The notes under the pieces: model-generated
What the model was told of the DNA's origin: nothing
Seen by the model: only the letters and a program-made list of their open reading frames with translations
Database searches by the model: none
Position numbers and translations under genes: made by a program
Assembly (NCBI GenBank): GCA_023414985.1
Contig: JAEZLY010000088.1
Coordinates: 1-11,953 of the forward strand
Direction: 5' to 3'
From: Bacillota bacterium
Lineage (GTDB): Bacteria; Bacillota; Clostridia; Lachnospirales; Lachnospiraceae
DNA: 11,953 nt
Shown here: positions 4,859-11,786 of the stretch, piece after piece
Layout of the letters: each line of letters begins with the position of its first letter
How positions within the stretch are numbered: position 1 is the stretch's first letter

Positions 4859-7256
4859 TGTTCCAGAATTCCTCCAGGATACTCTTCATTGTATTGCAAT
4901 TCACAGTGACATTCGGAAACCACTCTCTCGGAAAGAGATTATAGTACTGTTTTTGTGTGAAGCGTTCATCCAGCAGCAGAATTGCCCCCTTGTCCTCCTT
5001 GGTTCGGATCACCCTGCCTGCAGACTGCAATACCTTATTCATACCGGAATACAGATAAGCATAATCGAAACCGCTGTTGTTCTTCTCATCAAAATATCCG
5101 CGGAACAACTCCCTCTCATTGCAAACCATTGGGAGACCGGTACCTACGATAACAGCACCAATCAGACGGTCATTCTTTAGATCTATTCCTTCACTGAAGA
5201 TACCGCCCATGACACAAAAACCGATACGGCTATGCACCGGATCATCAATGAAGGCTTCAAGAAATTGCTCCTTCTCCTCTTCCGTCATACCGGAGCTTTG
5301 TATCACCAGTCCCTCCAGTTCGCCTTCAGCAAGCTCAGCAATTGCCTGAAGCAACTGGTAGGAAGGAAAGAATACCATATAATTTCCTTTCCTTACACTT
5401 GTAAAGTCTATGATATAATCTAAGATCTTAGAGTATTCCCGCTCATTCCTCCTGGTATATTTCGTACTGACATCAGTTCCAATCATGATCAGCCGGTTCT
5501 CCGAAAGAAAGGAAGAGGGTGCATATACCGCATAATCCTCCTTTCCACCGCCAAGCTGCTCCATATAATAATTGATTGGCAGCAGGGTAGCGGAGAAAAG
5601 AACAGCACTTCTGCCCCGGTCCATACAAGTCAGCAGATTCCTGGATGGATCCATACATTGGAGCTTAAGTCTGAAGCGGTCCTCCTCATAATCAGTATAG
5701 ATGGTATATTTATCATCATGAATCTCATACATGCTTAAAAAATGTCTGATTTCCAGAAAAAGTCCGACAATCTCTTCCTTCCCTTCATTGATGAAGCCCT
5801 CCTGCAGAAAAATCTCATACTCCGCCATCAGACTCATCAGGTGCATGCAAAAGCCATCCACAGTGTCCAGAACTTCAAATTCATCACATTCCCGGCGCAA
5901 CTTTAATAAGTCGTTATTGCAATTCTCCAAAAGTCTGGTCAACTTAGCACTTTTATCCTTTACCAGTCTTTTCACCTCGAGAAAATCATCTTTATACAGG
6001 ATTGCACTATACATCTCTCTTGCCCGATCAACCAGATTATGCGCCTCATCGATCAGGAAGATATAATCGTTCTGCTTCTCATTGGTAAAGAAGCGTCTTA
6101 AGTAAACATTGGGATCAAAAGCATAATTATAGTCGCATATAATGGCATCGGACCATAAAGTCACATCCAATCCCATCTCAAAGGGACAGACACAGTGTTT
6201 CTCGGCATAAGCCGTAATGTCCTCTCGGGATATATCGTTCACATGCGTCAGAAGATCATAAACCGCATCGTTAACCCGATCGAAATATCCCTTCGCTCTG
6301 GGACAGGACCCCGGATTACAGTCAGGCTTATCTAAAACACACACCTTCTCCTTGGCTGTGATTGTAACAACCTTTAAATGGAGTCCGTTCTCCCCAAGTA
6401 TACGGAAAGTATCCTCCGCAACTGTTCTTGTAATCGTCTTAGCTGTCAGATAGAAGATTTTCTCTACCAGACCCTCTCCCATCGCCTTCACTGTAGGAAA
6501 TACCGTTGAGATTGTCTTTCCGACCCCTGTCGGAGCTTCAATAAACAGCTTCTTCTTGCGAAGAATCGTTTTATATACTCCTGTTACCAGATCCTTCTGG
6601 CCTTCCCTGTATAGAAAAGGAAAATCCAGAGCCTTGATGGCGGCATTCCGTTTTTCAACCCATTTGATCTGCCAGACCGCCCATTTGGCATACTCTTCTA
6701 CAAGGTGATCAAACCAAGCTCTTAATTCCTCTATTGTCAAGGTTTCTTCAAAGTAGCGTATATTCTCAGTCTCCAGATTACAATAGGTCAGTCTTACCCC
6801 AATCCGGCTGTGTTCGTATTTTACGGCATAGATATAAGCATAGCACATAGCCTGCGCCCGGTGCACTCCGATCGGAGCAGTGAGATGGGACAGTTCCAAA
6901 TAGACACCCTTGATTTCATCTATGATAATCTCCGGAGGATTTGCTTCCTCTTCTTCAAAGATCAGAACAGAGAAATCCTCCTTAATCGTACTATTATTGA
7001 TAATTCCATCTGCTCTGCCTTCGATGGTAAGTTCAAAGTCAATTCCCTCTCTGGTGACAGGAACCGTGATACTCAAAGGAACCTCAGCCGTATAATTCGC
7101 ACCCATCTGCTTTTGAAGCTTTCGGTGCAGCTTGCTGCCTGCCTGCATGGCATCCGCGTCACTGCGTGTTTTCGTATTATCAAGGTCACCGGAGCATAGT
7201 ATAAACTCAACAAGATTACGGACCGATAGTTTGATATTTCTTATCTCTTCCGACAT
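4833..7256 (-). CDS. PD-(D/E)XK nuclease-like domain fused to a DinG/XPD-family DNA helicase
   Basis: This 807-residue protein is a predicted ATP-dependent 5'-3' DNA helicase of superfamily 2, Rad3/XPD/DinG branch. Residues about 1-205 look like a Cas4/RecB-type PD-(D/E)XK nuclease: H44 (GSKLHRKLQ), D83 (EGRADG), E114-x-K116 (IIDEIKG) and Q135 followed by aromatic residues (AQAMCYAYIY), so the active site appears intact. The helicase part has Walker A APTGVGKT (241-248), candidate Fe-S ligands C306, C313, C318 and C355/C357 (CVCPFE), DEAH at 403-406, LFSATLLP (553-560), FSEGIDL (687-693) and QSAGRVIR (744-751). DinG proteins act on stalled forks and R-loops; the nuclease fusion suggests coupled unwinding and cleavage in repair, which is inference. 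The ATG at 7256 has AAAGGAG (7264-7270) upstream. It is a single gene, divergent from the DUF1292 gene and preceded by a dense hairpin block. Confidence 0.88.
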   Translation of the reverse strand: MSEEIRNIKLSVRNLVEFILCSGDLDNTKTRSDADAMQAGSKLHRKLQKQMGANYTAEVPLSITVPVTREGIDFELTIEGRADGIINNSTIKEDFSVLIFEEEEANPPEIIIDEIKGVYLELSHLTAPIGVHRAQAMCYAYIYAVKYEHSRIGVRLTYCNLETENIRYFEETLTIEELRAWFDHLVEEYAKWAVWQIKWVEKRNAAIKALDFPFLYREGQKDLVTGVYKTILRKKKLFIEAPTGVGKTISTVFPTVKAMGEGLVEKIFYLTAKTITRTVAEDTFRILGENGLHLKVVTITAKEKVCVLDKPDCNPGSCPRAKGYFDRVNDAVYDLLTHVNDISREDITAYAEKHCVCPFEMGLDVTLWSDAIICDYNYAFDPNVYLRRFFTNEKQNDYIFLIDEAHNLVDRAREMYSAILYKDDFLEVKRLVKDKSAKLTRLLENCNNDLLKLRRECDEFEVLDTVDGFCMHLMSLMAEYEIFLQEGFINEGKEEIVGLFLEIRHFLSMYEIHDDKYTIYTDYEEDRFRLKLQCMDPSRNLLTCMDRGRSAVLFSATLLPINYYMEQLGGGKEDYAVYAPSSFLSENRLIMIGTDVSTKYTRRNEREYSKILDYIIDFTSVRKGNYMVFFPSYQLLQAIAELAEGELEGLVIQSSGMTEEEKEQFLEAFIDDPVHSRIGFCVMGGIFSEGIDLKNDRLIGAVIVGTGLPMVCNERELFRGYFDEKNNSGFDYAYLYSGMNKVLQSAGRVIRTKEDKGAILLLDERFTQKQYYNLFPREWFPNVTVNCNTMKSILEEFWNNKEGAVAE

Positions 7257-7292
7257 TACTAAGCTCCTTTACCCTCTTCTTTTATGGAAGAT

Positions 7293-7316
7293 AAAGTGTC
7301 AGCTAGCTGACACTTT
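7293..7316. repeat. Perfect 24-bp palindrome
   Basis: AAAGTGTCAGCT followed immediately by its exact reverse complement AGCTGACACTTT. It can form a 10-bp stem with an AGCT loop on either strand. It lies 37 bp upstream of the helicase start codon and is the left end of the hairpin block. It could be a binding site, the edge of a repeat element, or part of an RNA fold. Confidence 0.85.
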
Positions 7317-7385
7317 CGCGCCTGAGCGGGTTGCGTAGCAACAAACTTCCTCTCCGCGAGGTGCGCATCCTTGCGGAGCATTTTT
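7317..7385 (+). repeat. GC-rich double-hairpin module ending in a terminator-like stem and T-run
   Basis: The segment is about 64% GC by my count, well above its surroundings. GTTGC-GTA-GCAAC (7330-7342) is a short hairpin. CTCCGC-G-AGG pairs with CCT-T-GCGGAG (7352-7361 with 7369-7378, loop TGCGCAT) and is followed by CATTTTT (7379-7385), terminator-like on the plus strand. Alternatively CGCGCCT (7317-7323) pairs with AGGTGCG (7359-7365) and GCGG (7326-7329) with CCGC (7354-7357), which would prevent the terminator stem. Confidence 0.6.
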
Positions 7386-7419
7386 AACTGATAGGATGTA
7401 CTTTCCTATAAGTTAAAAA
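7381..7419. repeat. Long hairpin, 15 base pairs with one mismatch
   Basis: TTTTTAACT-G-ATAGGA (7381-7396) pairs with TCCTAT-A-AGTTAAAAA (7404-7419) around a 7-nt loop, with a single G-A mismatch. The T-run at its base is the same as the T-run after the preceding GC-rich stem. The GATAGGAT segment (7390-7397) can alternatively pair perfectly with ATCCTATC at 7461-7468, enclosing the next hairpin. Confidence 0.8.
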
Positions 7420-7459
7420 GCATCTATCATGATAAAGTAGCATTATCATTTTAGATGCT
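7419..7459. repeat. Long hairpin with internal 2x2 loop
   Basis: AGCATCTA (7419-7426) pairs with TAGATGCT (7452-7459), and ATGATAA (7429-7435) with TTATCAT (7443-7449), separated by a TC/TT internal loop, with an AGTAGCA end loop. On the minus strand the outer stem continues into CTTTTTAAC, so it resembles a terminator in that direction. It abuts the preceding hairpin, sharing base 7419. Confidence 0.8.
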
Positions 7460-7692
7460 AATCCTATCCGTATTATATCACAATTGTCCGGTAGTGCCAA
7501 GGAGAACAAAACATTTGTTTGATTTTTTGAACAGTGATTTTTATCTATCGGAAATAAGTTTTTATACTTGCATTTTTTACCTCAATCTGGTACATTCTAC
7601 TTATATTCCTACGGCATTTTTACCGTAAGGATTGCGAGATGGATTGCCAACCCAATTCACTTGTTCATAAATTTAAAAAGTGAGGTAGTATT

Positions 7693-8046
7693 ATGAGTGG
7701 ACACAATCACGGAGAAGGCTGCGGCTGCGGTCATGATCACGAACACGAGTACGATACAATTACATTATCATTAGATGACGGTACAGAGTTAAATTGCATC
7801 GTTTTAGACATTTTCTCTGTAGATAACAAGGAGTATATTGCATTACAGCCTGAAGAGGGTGAGGAAGAAGACGATAACGTATTCTTATACCGTTTCATTC
7901 AGGAAGGCGATGAAGATCCTCAATTACTTAACATCGATGATGATGATGAATTTGAGGCTGTTGCTGATGCCTTTGAAGAATTGTTAGACGCTGAGGAATA
8001 TGACGAGATGTTCGATGAAGAAGAAGGTTCAGAGGACGAGGAATAA
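7693..8046 (+). CDS. DUF1292 family protein with His/Cys-rich N-terminus
   Basis: This is a 117-residue, strongly acidic cytoplasmic protein of the DUF1292 family (YrzB-like), whose function is unknown. Residues about 20-75 form the family's core beta-rich segment (DTITLSLDDGTELNCIVLDI, then EYIALQP, then NVFLYRF). The first 19 residues are rich in His, Cys and Gly (HNHGEGCGCGHDHEHE), a plausible metal-binding head. The C-terminal 40 residues are mostly Asp and Glu. GAGG with 7-nt spacing supports the ATG, and a strong terminator follows. It is apparently monocistronic and lies between two helicase genes on the opposite strand. The family identity is fairly clear; metal binding is inference from composition only. 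Confidence 0.88.
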   Translation: MSGHNHGEGCGCGHDHEHEYDTITLSLDDGTELNCIVLDIFSVDNKEYIALQPEEGEEEDDNVFLYRFIQEGDEDPQLLNIDDDDEFEAVADAFEELLDAEEYDEMFDEEEGSEDEE

Positions 8047-8070
8047 ACCAGAAGTAACATAAGTATTAAT

Positions 8071-8104
8071 AAGGGACGGCTTGACTGCCGTCCCTTTCTT
8101 TCTG
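8071..8104 (+). terminator. Intrinsic terminator of the DUF1292 gene
   Basis: AAGGGACGGC (8071-8080) and GCCGTCCCTT (8087-8096) form a perfect 10-bp stem with a 6-nt TTGACT loop, followed by TCTTTCTGTT. It begins 24 nt after the DUF1292 stop. On the minus strand the stem is followed by ATTAATACTT, so it may also help end the convergent helicase transcript (stop at 8151). Confidence 0.85.
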
Positions 8105-8150
8105 TTACCCTTTTCAATCTGATAGCTCTGCATTATATCCTTATATCATT

Positions 8151-10016
8151 TTAACCTTTATCCTCTTTCCCTTCCGATTCCAACCTTTGCTCAATCTCAT
8201 CCAGGAAACGGGAGCGCGAAACTGTTTTATTATATCTTTCCTTGGAACTAAAAAGATATAACCGGTTCATAGCACGAGTCATCGCTACATAAAAAAGTCT
8301 TCTCTCTTCCTCCAAATCAGCAGCTAACACTGCTTTCTTATGTGGTGTCACACCTTCATTTACATCAGGAAGAAAAACCGCTTCAAATTCCAAACCCTTT
8401 GCGCTGTGCATTGTCACGATCTGTACGCTGTCAATATGATTCATGAAATTCTCCGAAGCCTGCCTCCGCAGCTCTTCCCTGTATTCCTCCATATGTTGAA
8501 ACCATAGGTCATAGGTCGAAAACCCTCTGGCATTTTCCTGAAGCTCATCCAGTATGTCAAAAAGCTCCTCCTGCTTCATCCTTCGAAGCGTAGCATACTC
8601 CGTGAGGTAGTCTTCATATCCTATTCCGCGCCTGATATAGTTGACTGCCGCATAAGGCGACATAGAACCAAGGATACCGAGATCATATTCCAACTGTTCT
8701 AAGCGCTCCAGCATCCAGTTCTTATCCTCATAGTAGGTCTTAACCTCTTCAAAGTCCACTTCCGGGCTGTCAAAGCATTCCCGGTTCACATACCTCTTCG
8801 GACGGTTGATGATTTGTAGGTAAAGGCTTCTCTGCGTAGCACCTCTTCCCAGTCTGATATAGGCAAGAATATCGGATACGATCCAATGATCGAACAGGTT
8901 CGGCAGGTTATCCTTCATCCGGAAGGGAATATTATATTCCATCAGCTTATGTAAAAGGGAGCCGGAACCCAGATTAGTACGGACAAGAATCGCCATTTGT
9001 GAATAAGAGATCCCTTCTTTGGCCAGTTGTAAGATCTCCTGGACAATCCCCTGATTCTGCAGCGAAAGGGTATCATACTGCCGAGCCAGGATCGGGCTTC
9101 CACCTTCTCTTACAGGTAGTGGTTTCTTATCAAATCTCTGTTCATTATGTCTGATCAACCTGCCTGCAGCCTCAAGGATCGGCTGTGTACTCCGATAATT
9201 TCTGTCCAGGACAAGCTTTCTGCAATCCGGATAATCCAGTGGAAAATTCAGCATAATCTCAGGCTTTGCACCCCGGAAGCGATAGATTGACTGATCGTCA
9301 TCACCAACGATAAATAGATTATCCTGTGGCTTTGCCAGCATTCGGATGATATCATATTGAACCAGATTGATATCCTGAAACTCATCGATCAGGATATATC
9401 TGAATTTATTCTGCCATATCGCCAGAATATCCTCCCTCTGGGCAAGCAGCTCATGGCAGAGCACCAGCATATCATCAAAATCAATTAGCTTTTCCCTCTC
9501 CAAAAATCTTGCATAATCCTGATAAATCTTGCGGAACACTTCATCCGCACAGTTCTGGGAGTAATAATTCGTAAGCTCTATTCTGCTTCCCTTGACCAGA
9601 CTGATCTCAGAAAGCAGCTCCAGGATAAAATCCTTCTCGTCCTCATATTCCAGCCCCTGCTTGTGTATGATCTCCTTCATCGCCTGATACCGGATCTCCT
9701 CCCTGACGATATTACTGCCGTTCAGATGATAGGCATGTCTCAGTATAGTAAAAAATACTGCATGGAAGGTTCCGAAATTGACTCCTGTATGGTTTGATGG
9801 ACCCATCGCCAGGAACCGCTCCTTCATCTCCAGGGCAGCCGCCTTGGTAAAGGTTATGACTAATATCTGCTCCTCCGGAATACGTTCCTCCTCAATCAAC
9901 CGCTTTACCCTCTGAGTAATTACCAGTGTCTTTCCCGACCCCGGTCCGGCCAGAACAAGCAATGGTCCTTCCTTATGGCTAACAGCCTGCTGCTGCGCTT
10001 CATTTAAATGAATCAT
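8151..10016 (-). CDS. UvrD/PcrA-like superfamily 1 ATP-dependent DNA helicase (compact)
   Basis: This is a predicted 3'-5' DNA helicase of the UvrD/Rep/PcrA family, acting in repair or removal of obstacles from DNA. The 621-residue protein has all the family motifs in order: Q-motif LNEAQQQAV (4-12), Walker A AGPGSGKT (23-30), motif Ia TFTKAAALEM (55-64), Walker B DEFQD (211-215), motif III GDDDQSIYRFRGA (238-250), motif IV LDRNYRS (270-276), motif V TMHSAKGLEF (535-544) and motif VI EERRLFYVAMTRA (570-582). It stops about 39 residues after motif VI, so it lacks the C-terminal tail of roughly 100 residues found in full-length PcrA (about 720-740 residues). It is therefore probably a paralogue rather than PcrA itself, and no symbol is given. 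AAAGG lies about 10 nt upstream of the ATG. It is convergent with DUF1292 and downstream of gltX on the same strand. Confidence 0.93.
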   Translation of the reverse strand: MIHLNEAQQQAVSHKEGPLLVLAGPGSGKTLVITQRVKRLIEEERIPEEQILVITFTKAAALEMKERFLAMGPSNHTGVNFGTFHAVFFTILRHAYHLNGSNIVREEIRYQAMKEIIHKQGLEYEDEKDFILELLSEISLVKGSRIELTNYYSQNCADEVFRKIYQDYARFLEREKLIDFDDMLVLCHELLAQREDILAIWQNKFRYILIDEFQDINLVQYDIIRMLAKPQDNLFIVGDDDQSIYRFRGAKPEIMLNFPLDYPDCRKLVLDRNYRSTQPILEAAGRLIRHNEQRFDKKPLPVREGGSPILARQYDTLSLQNQGIVQEILQLAKEGISYSQMAILVRTNLGSGSLLHKLMEYNIPFRMKDNLPNLFDHWIVSDILAYIRLGRGATQRSLYLQIINRPKRYVNRECFDSPEVDFEEVKTYYEDKNWMLERLEQLEYDLGILGSMSPYAAVNYIRRGIGYEDYLTEYATLRRMKQEELFDILDELQENARGFSTYDLWFQHMEEYREELRRQASENFMNHIDSVQIVTMHSAKGLEFEAVFLPDVNEGVTPHKKAVLAADLEEERRLFYVAMTRAMNRLYLFSSKERYNKTVSRSRFLDEIEQRLESEGKEDKG

Positions 10017-10051
10017 AATAAATTACCTTTCGAATAGAATTCAGTTCGATA

Positions 10052-10080
10052 TTTCTACCGGAAAATCAAGAGTTAATCAA
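10052..10080 (-). promoter_or_regulatory. Candidate promoter of the UvrD-like helicase
   Basis: On the minus strand TTGATT (10075-10080) and TAGAAA (10052-10057) are separated by 17 nt, each matching four of six sigma-A consensus positions. The location, about 35 nt before the start codon, is reasonable. The hairpin after gltX suggests that the helicase needs its own promoter. Confidence 0.35.
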
Positions 10081-10190
10081 TGAAACCTGCTGATAAAAAG
10101 AAATTGGCGCAAGATGAGGATGATCCTTGAAAGAGGGGATGTAACAATAGTACAACTAATCCGGGCATTCAACCCAAGCTGTAATACTTA

Positions 10191-10228
10191 CTATGGGCTG
10201 CCGCAAAATATTTCGCAGCAGCCCGTAG
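10191..10228 (-). terminator. Hairpin downstream of gltX, probable terminator
   Basis: CTATGGGCTGCCGC (10191-10204) pairs with GCAGCAGCCCGTAG (10215-10228) over 14 positions with one G-T and one mismatch, starting 7 nt past the gltX stop. The minus-strand continuation, TAAGTATTAC, has only a weak T-run, so termination efficiency is uncertain. Confidence 0.65.
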
Positions 10229-10235
10229 TCTGCTA

Positions 10236-11711
10236 TCAGCTCAGTTTTTCAATTGCATTCTTAATTCTTCTTATGCTCTCATCTTTTCCGAGGATGCTCA
10301 TAATCTCGTAAGCACCGCCCGGTGTGGACTGCTTTCCGGAGACTGCGGTTCTCACCGGCCATAAGCCTTGTCCATTCTTGATGCCCTTTTCAGCGATATA
10401 GGACATGATTACTGCTTCTATCTCAGTCTCTGTATATTCCTTAAGCTCTTCAAATCTCGGCAACAGCTCCTGCAATACACTTAAGGAGCTTTGTGCATCT
10501 GTCTTCATCTTCTTGTGCGTGTACATCTCGATATCGTACTCGGGAAGTTCCTCAAAGAAATCAATGATTTCCTTGATATCGACCAGTGTCTCGATTCGAG
10601 TCTTGACCAAAGCTGCAATCTTTTTATAATCCAGCGGTTTCTTCACAGCTGCCTTGATATAAGGGAGCGCTAATTCATAGAATTTATCAAATTCCATGTT
10701 CTTTAAATATTCTCCGTTCATCCAGCGAAGCTTTACGATATCAAATACCGCAGGAGCCTTGTTGATATGAGTATAATCAAATTCCTTAATCAATTCCTCT
10801 AAGGACATGATTTCGGTATTATTGGATGAGCTCCAACCCAGGAGTGCGACAAAGTTAATGATCGCCTCAGATACAAAGCCCTGCTCGATCAGATCCTCGT
10901 AGGAGGAATGGCCGCTTCTTTTACTCAGCTTCTTATGCTCCTCATTGGTAATCAGCGGAAGATGCACATAGACAGGCTCCTCCCAGCCGAAATCCTGATA
11001 TAATCTGGTGTATTTGGGCGTGGAGGAAAGATACTCATTTCCTCTTACTACATGTGTGATCTTCATCATATGATCATCCACAACATTGGCAAAATTATAG
11101 GTAGGATAACCGTCGGACTTAATCAGGATCATATCATCCAGTTCCTCATTATCCACGGTGATTTCACCGAAAATAGCATCATGGAAGGTTGTGGATCCTT
11201 CGGAAGGATTGTTCTGTCGGATTACATAGGGGATGCCGGCTGCAAGGTTAGCTTCGATCTCTTCCTTGGATAAATGGAGGCAATGCTTATCATACTTCGT
11301 AATCTCCTTGACCTCTTCCTCGTCCTCCTCGGATTGACCACCCACAGCAGTCTTTAAGGTTGCCAGTCTTTCCTTGGTACAGAAACAGTAATAAGCGGCA
11401 CCTTTCTCAATCAGTTTTTTCGCATACTCCAGATAAATACCGCTTGCCATACGCTCACTCTGTACATAAGGGCCATATCCGCCATCCTTGTCCGGTCCTT
11501 CGTCATGGATTAACCCTGTTCCCAGAATAGTCCGATAGATAATATCAACTGCTCCCTCTACCAGACGTTCCTGATCTGTATCCTCAATACGCAGAATGAA
11601 GGTTCCTCCTTCATGCTTTGCGATCAAATACTCATATAATGCTGTTCTTAAATTGCCTACATGCATCCTGCCTGTCGGGCTGGGCGCAAATCTGGTTCTG
11701 ATTGTACTCAT
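10236..11711 (-). CDS. gltX: Glutamyl-tRNA synthetase
   Basis: This class I aminoacyl-tRNA synthetase charges tRNA with glutamate in the cytoplasm. The product is 491 residues, the usual bacterial length. Numbered from this start, the N-terminal Rossmann domain has [18 protein letters not shown] with the HIGH-equivalent HVGN at 17-20, the KMSKS-equivalent KLSKR at 261-265, and [16 protein letters not shown] at about 199-214. A zinc-site pattern C109-x-C111 ... C144-x-H146 is intact, as in the Escherichia coli enzyme. The C-terminal anticodon-binding helical region is complete. An upstream in-frame ATG at 11717 would add two residues, but AGGAAGG (11721-11727) lies only 3 nt from it and 9 nt from the ATG at 11711, so the shorter start is chosen. 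Many Clostridia use a non-discriminating GluRS with the GatCAB amidotransferase; that cannot be decided here. Confidence 0.97.
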   Translation of the reverse strand: MSTIRTRFAPSPTGRMHVGNLRTALYEYLIAKHEGGTFILRIEDTDQERLVEGAVDIIYRTILGTGLIHDEGPDKDGGYGPYVQSERMASGIYLEYAKKLIEKGAAYYCFCTKERLATLKTAVGGQSEEDEEEVKEITKYDKHCLHLSKEEIEANLAAGIPYVIRQNNPSEGSTTFHDAIFGEITVDNEELDDMILIKSDGYPTYNFANVVDDHMMKITHVVRGNEYLSSTPKYTRLYQDFGWEEPVYVHLPLITNEEHKKLSKRSGHSSYEDLIEQGFVSEAIINFVALLGWSSSNNTEIMSLEELIKEFDYTHINKAPAVFDIVKLRWMNGEYLKNMEFDKFYELALPYIKAAVKKPLDYKKIAALVKTRIETLVDIKEIIDFFEELPEYDIEMYTHKKMKTDAQSSLSVLQELLPRFEELKEYTETEIEAVIMSYIAEKGIKNGQGLWPVRTAVSGKQSTPGGAYEIMSILGKDESIRRIKNAIEKLS

Positions 11712-11720
11712 GTCCATCGA

Positions 11721-11727
11721 CCTTCCT
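11721..11727 (-). promoter_or_regulatory. Ribosome binding site deciding the gltX start
   Basis: AGGAAGG on the minus strand is 9 nt from the ATG at 11711 but only 3 nt from the ATG at 11717, favouring the inner start. Confidence 0.65.
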
Positions 11728-11753
11728 ATAAGTTAATAAAAATATGAAAACTA

Positions 11754-11780
11754 TCCGGCCGTAATTCAGCCGGACCTTTT
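11754..11780. terminator. Hairpin between the upstream membrane protein gene and gltX
   Basis: TCCGGC (11754-11759) and GCCGGA (11769-11774) form a 6-bp GC-rich stem with a 9-nt loop, followed by CCTTTTG on the plus strand and TAGTTTTC on the minus strand. It begins 12 nt past the stop of the upstream minus-strand gene and is probably that gene's terminator, with possible read-through into gltX. No clear gltX promoter lies in the remaining 40 bp. Confidence 0.55.
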
Positions 11781-11786
11781 GTCGGG

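Larger units (their letters stand above)
7257..7692. other. Intergenic region with hairpin block, between helicase and DUF1292 genes
   Basis: The left half (7293-7468) is an almost continuous series of stem-loops, described separately. The right half (about 7470-7692) is AT-rich and should contain the promoter of the DUF1292 gene; possible boxes such as TTGATT-N17-TATCTA and TTGCAT-N17-TACATT are too weak to call. A small hairpin around TACGG/CCGTA (7610-7627) lies in the probable leader. GAGG (7682-7685) serves the DUF1292 start. No protein gene is supported here; a 40-codon minus-strand frame (7259-7381) lacks a ribosome site. Confidence 0.55.
10017..10235. other. Intergenic region between gltX and the UvrD-like helicase
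   Basis: This 219-bp stretch contains the gltX terminator-like hairpin at its right end and a possible minus-strand promoter for the helicase. No gene is supported; the plus-strand open frame that begins at 10114 runs antisense into gltX and has no family signature. Confidence 0.6.

Noticed and set aside
7132..7338. Plus-strand 68-codon frame across the helicase 5' end and hairpin block.
   Set aside because: It is mostly the antisense of confident helicase coding sequence, with composition typical of a shadow frame.
7920..8117. Ser-rich minus-strand 65-codon frame opposite the DUF1292 gene.
   Set aside because: The poly-Ser run is the complement of the poly-Asp/Glu codons of DUF1292 and crosses its terminator.
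4833..10016. Helicase-DUF1292-helicase cluster considered as an anti-phage defence system.
   Set aside because: The genes are not in one operon, DUF1292 is divergent or convergent to the helicases with its own terminator, and no mobile element, integrase or other defence gene is nearby. Ordinary repair genes explain it better.
10114..10311. Plus-strand 65-codon frame in the gltX-helicase gap.
   Set aside because: It runs antisense into gltX through the terminator hairpin, has no family signature and no supporting ribosome site.
7403..11736. The 14-bp word TTCCTATAAGTTAA occurs both in the hairpin block (7403-7416) and before gltX (11723-11736).
   Set aside because: A 14-bp AT-rich match is not far from chance expectation in a 12-kb window, it does not extend on either side, and the gltX copy has no hairpin partner.
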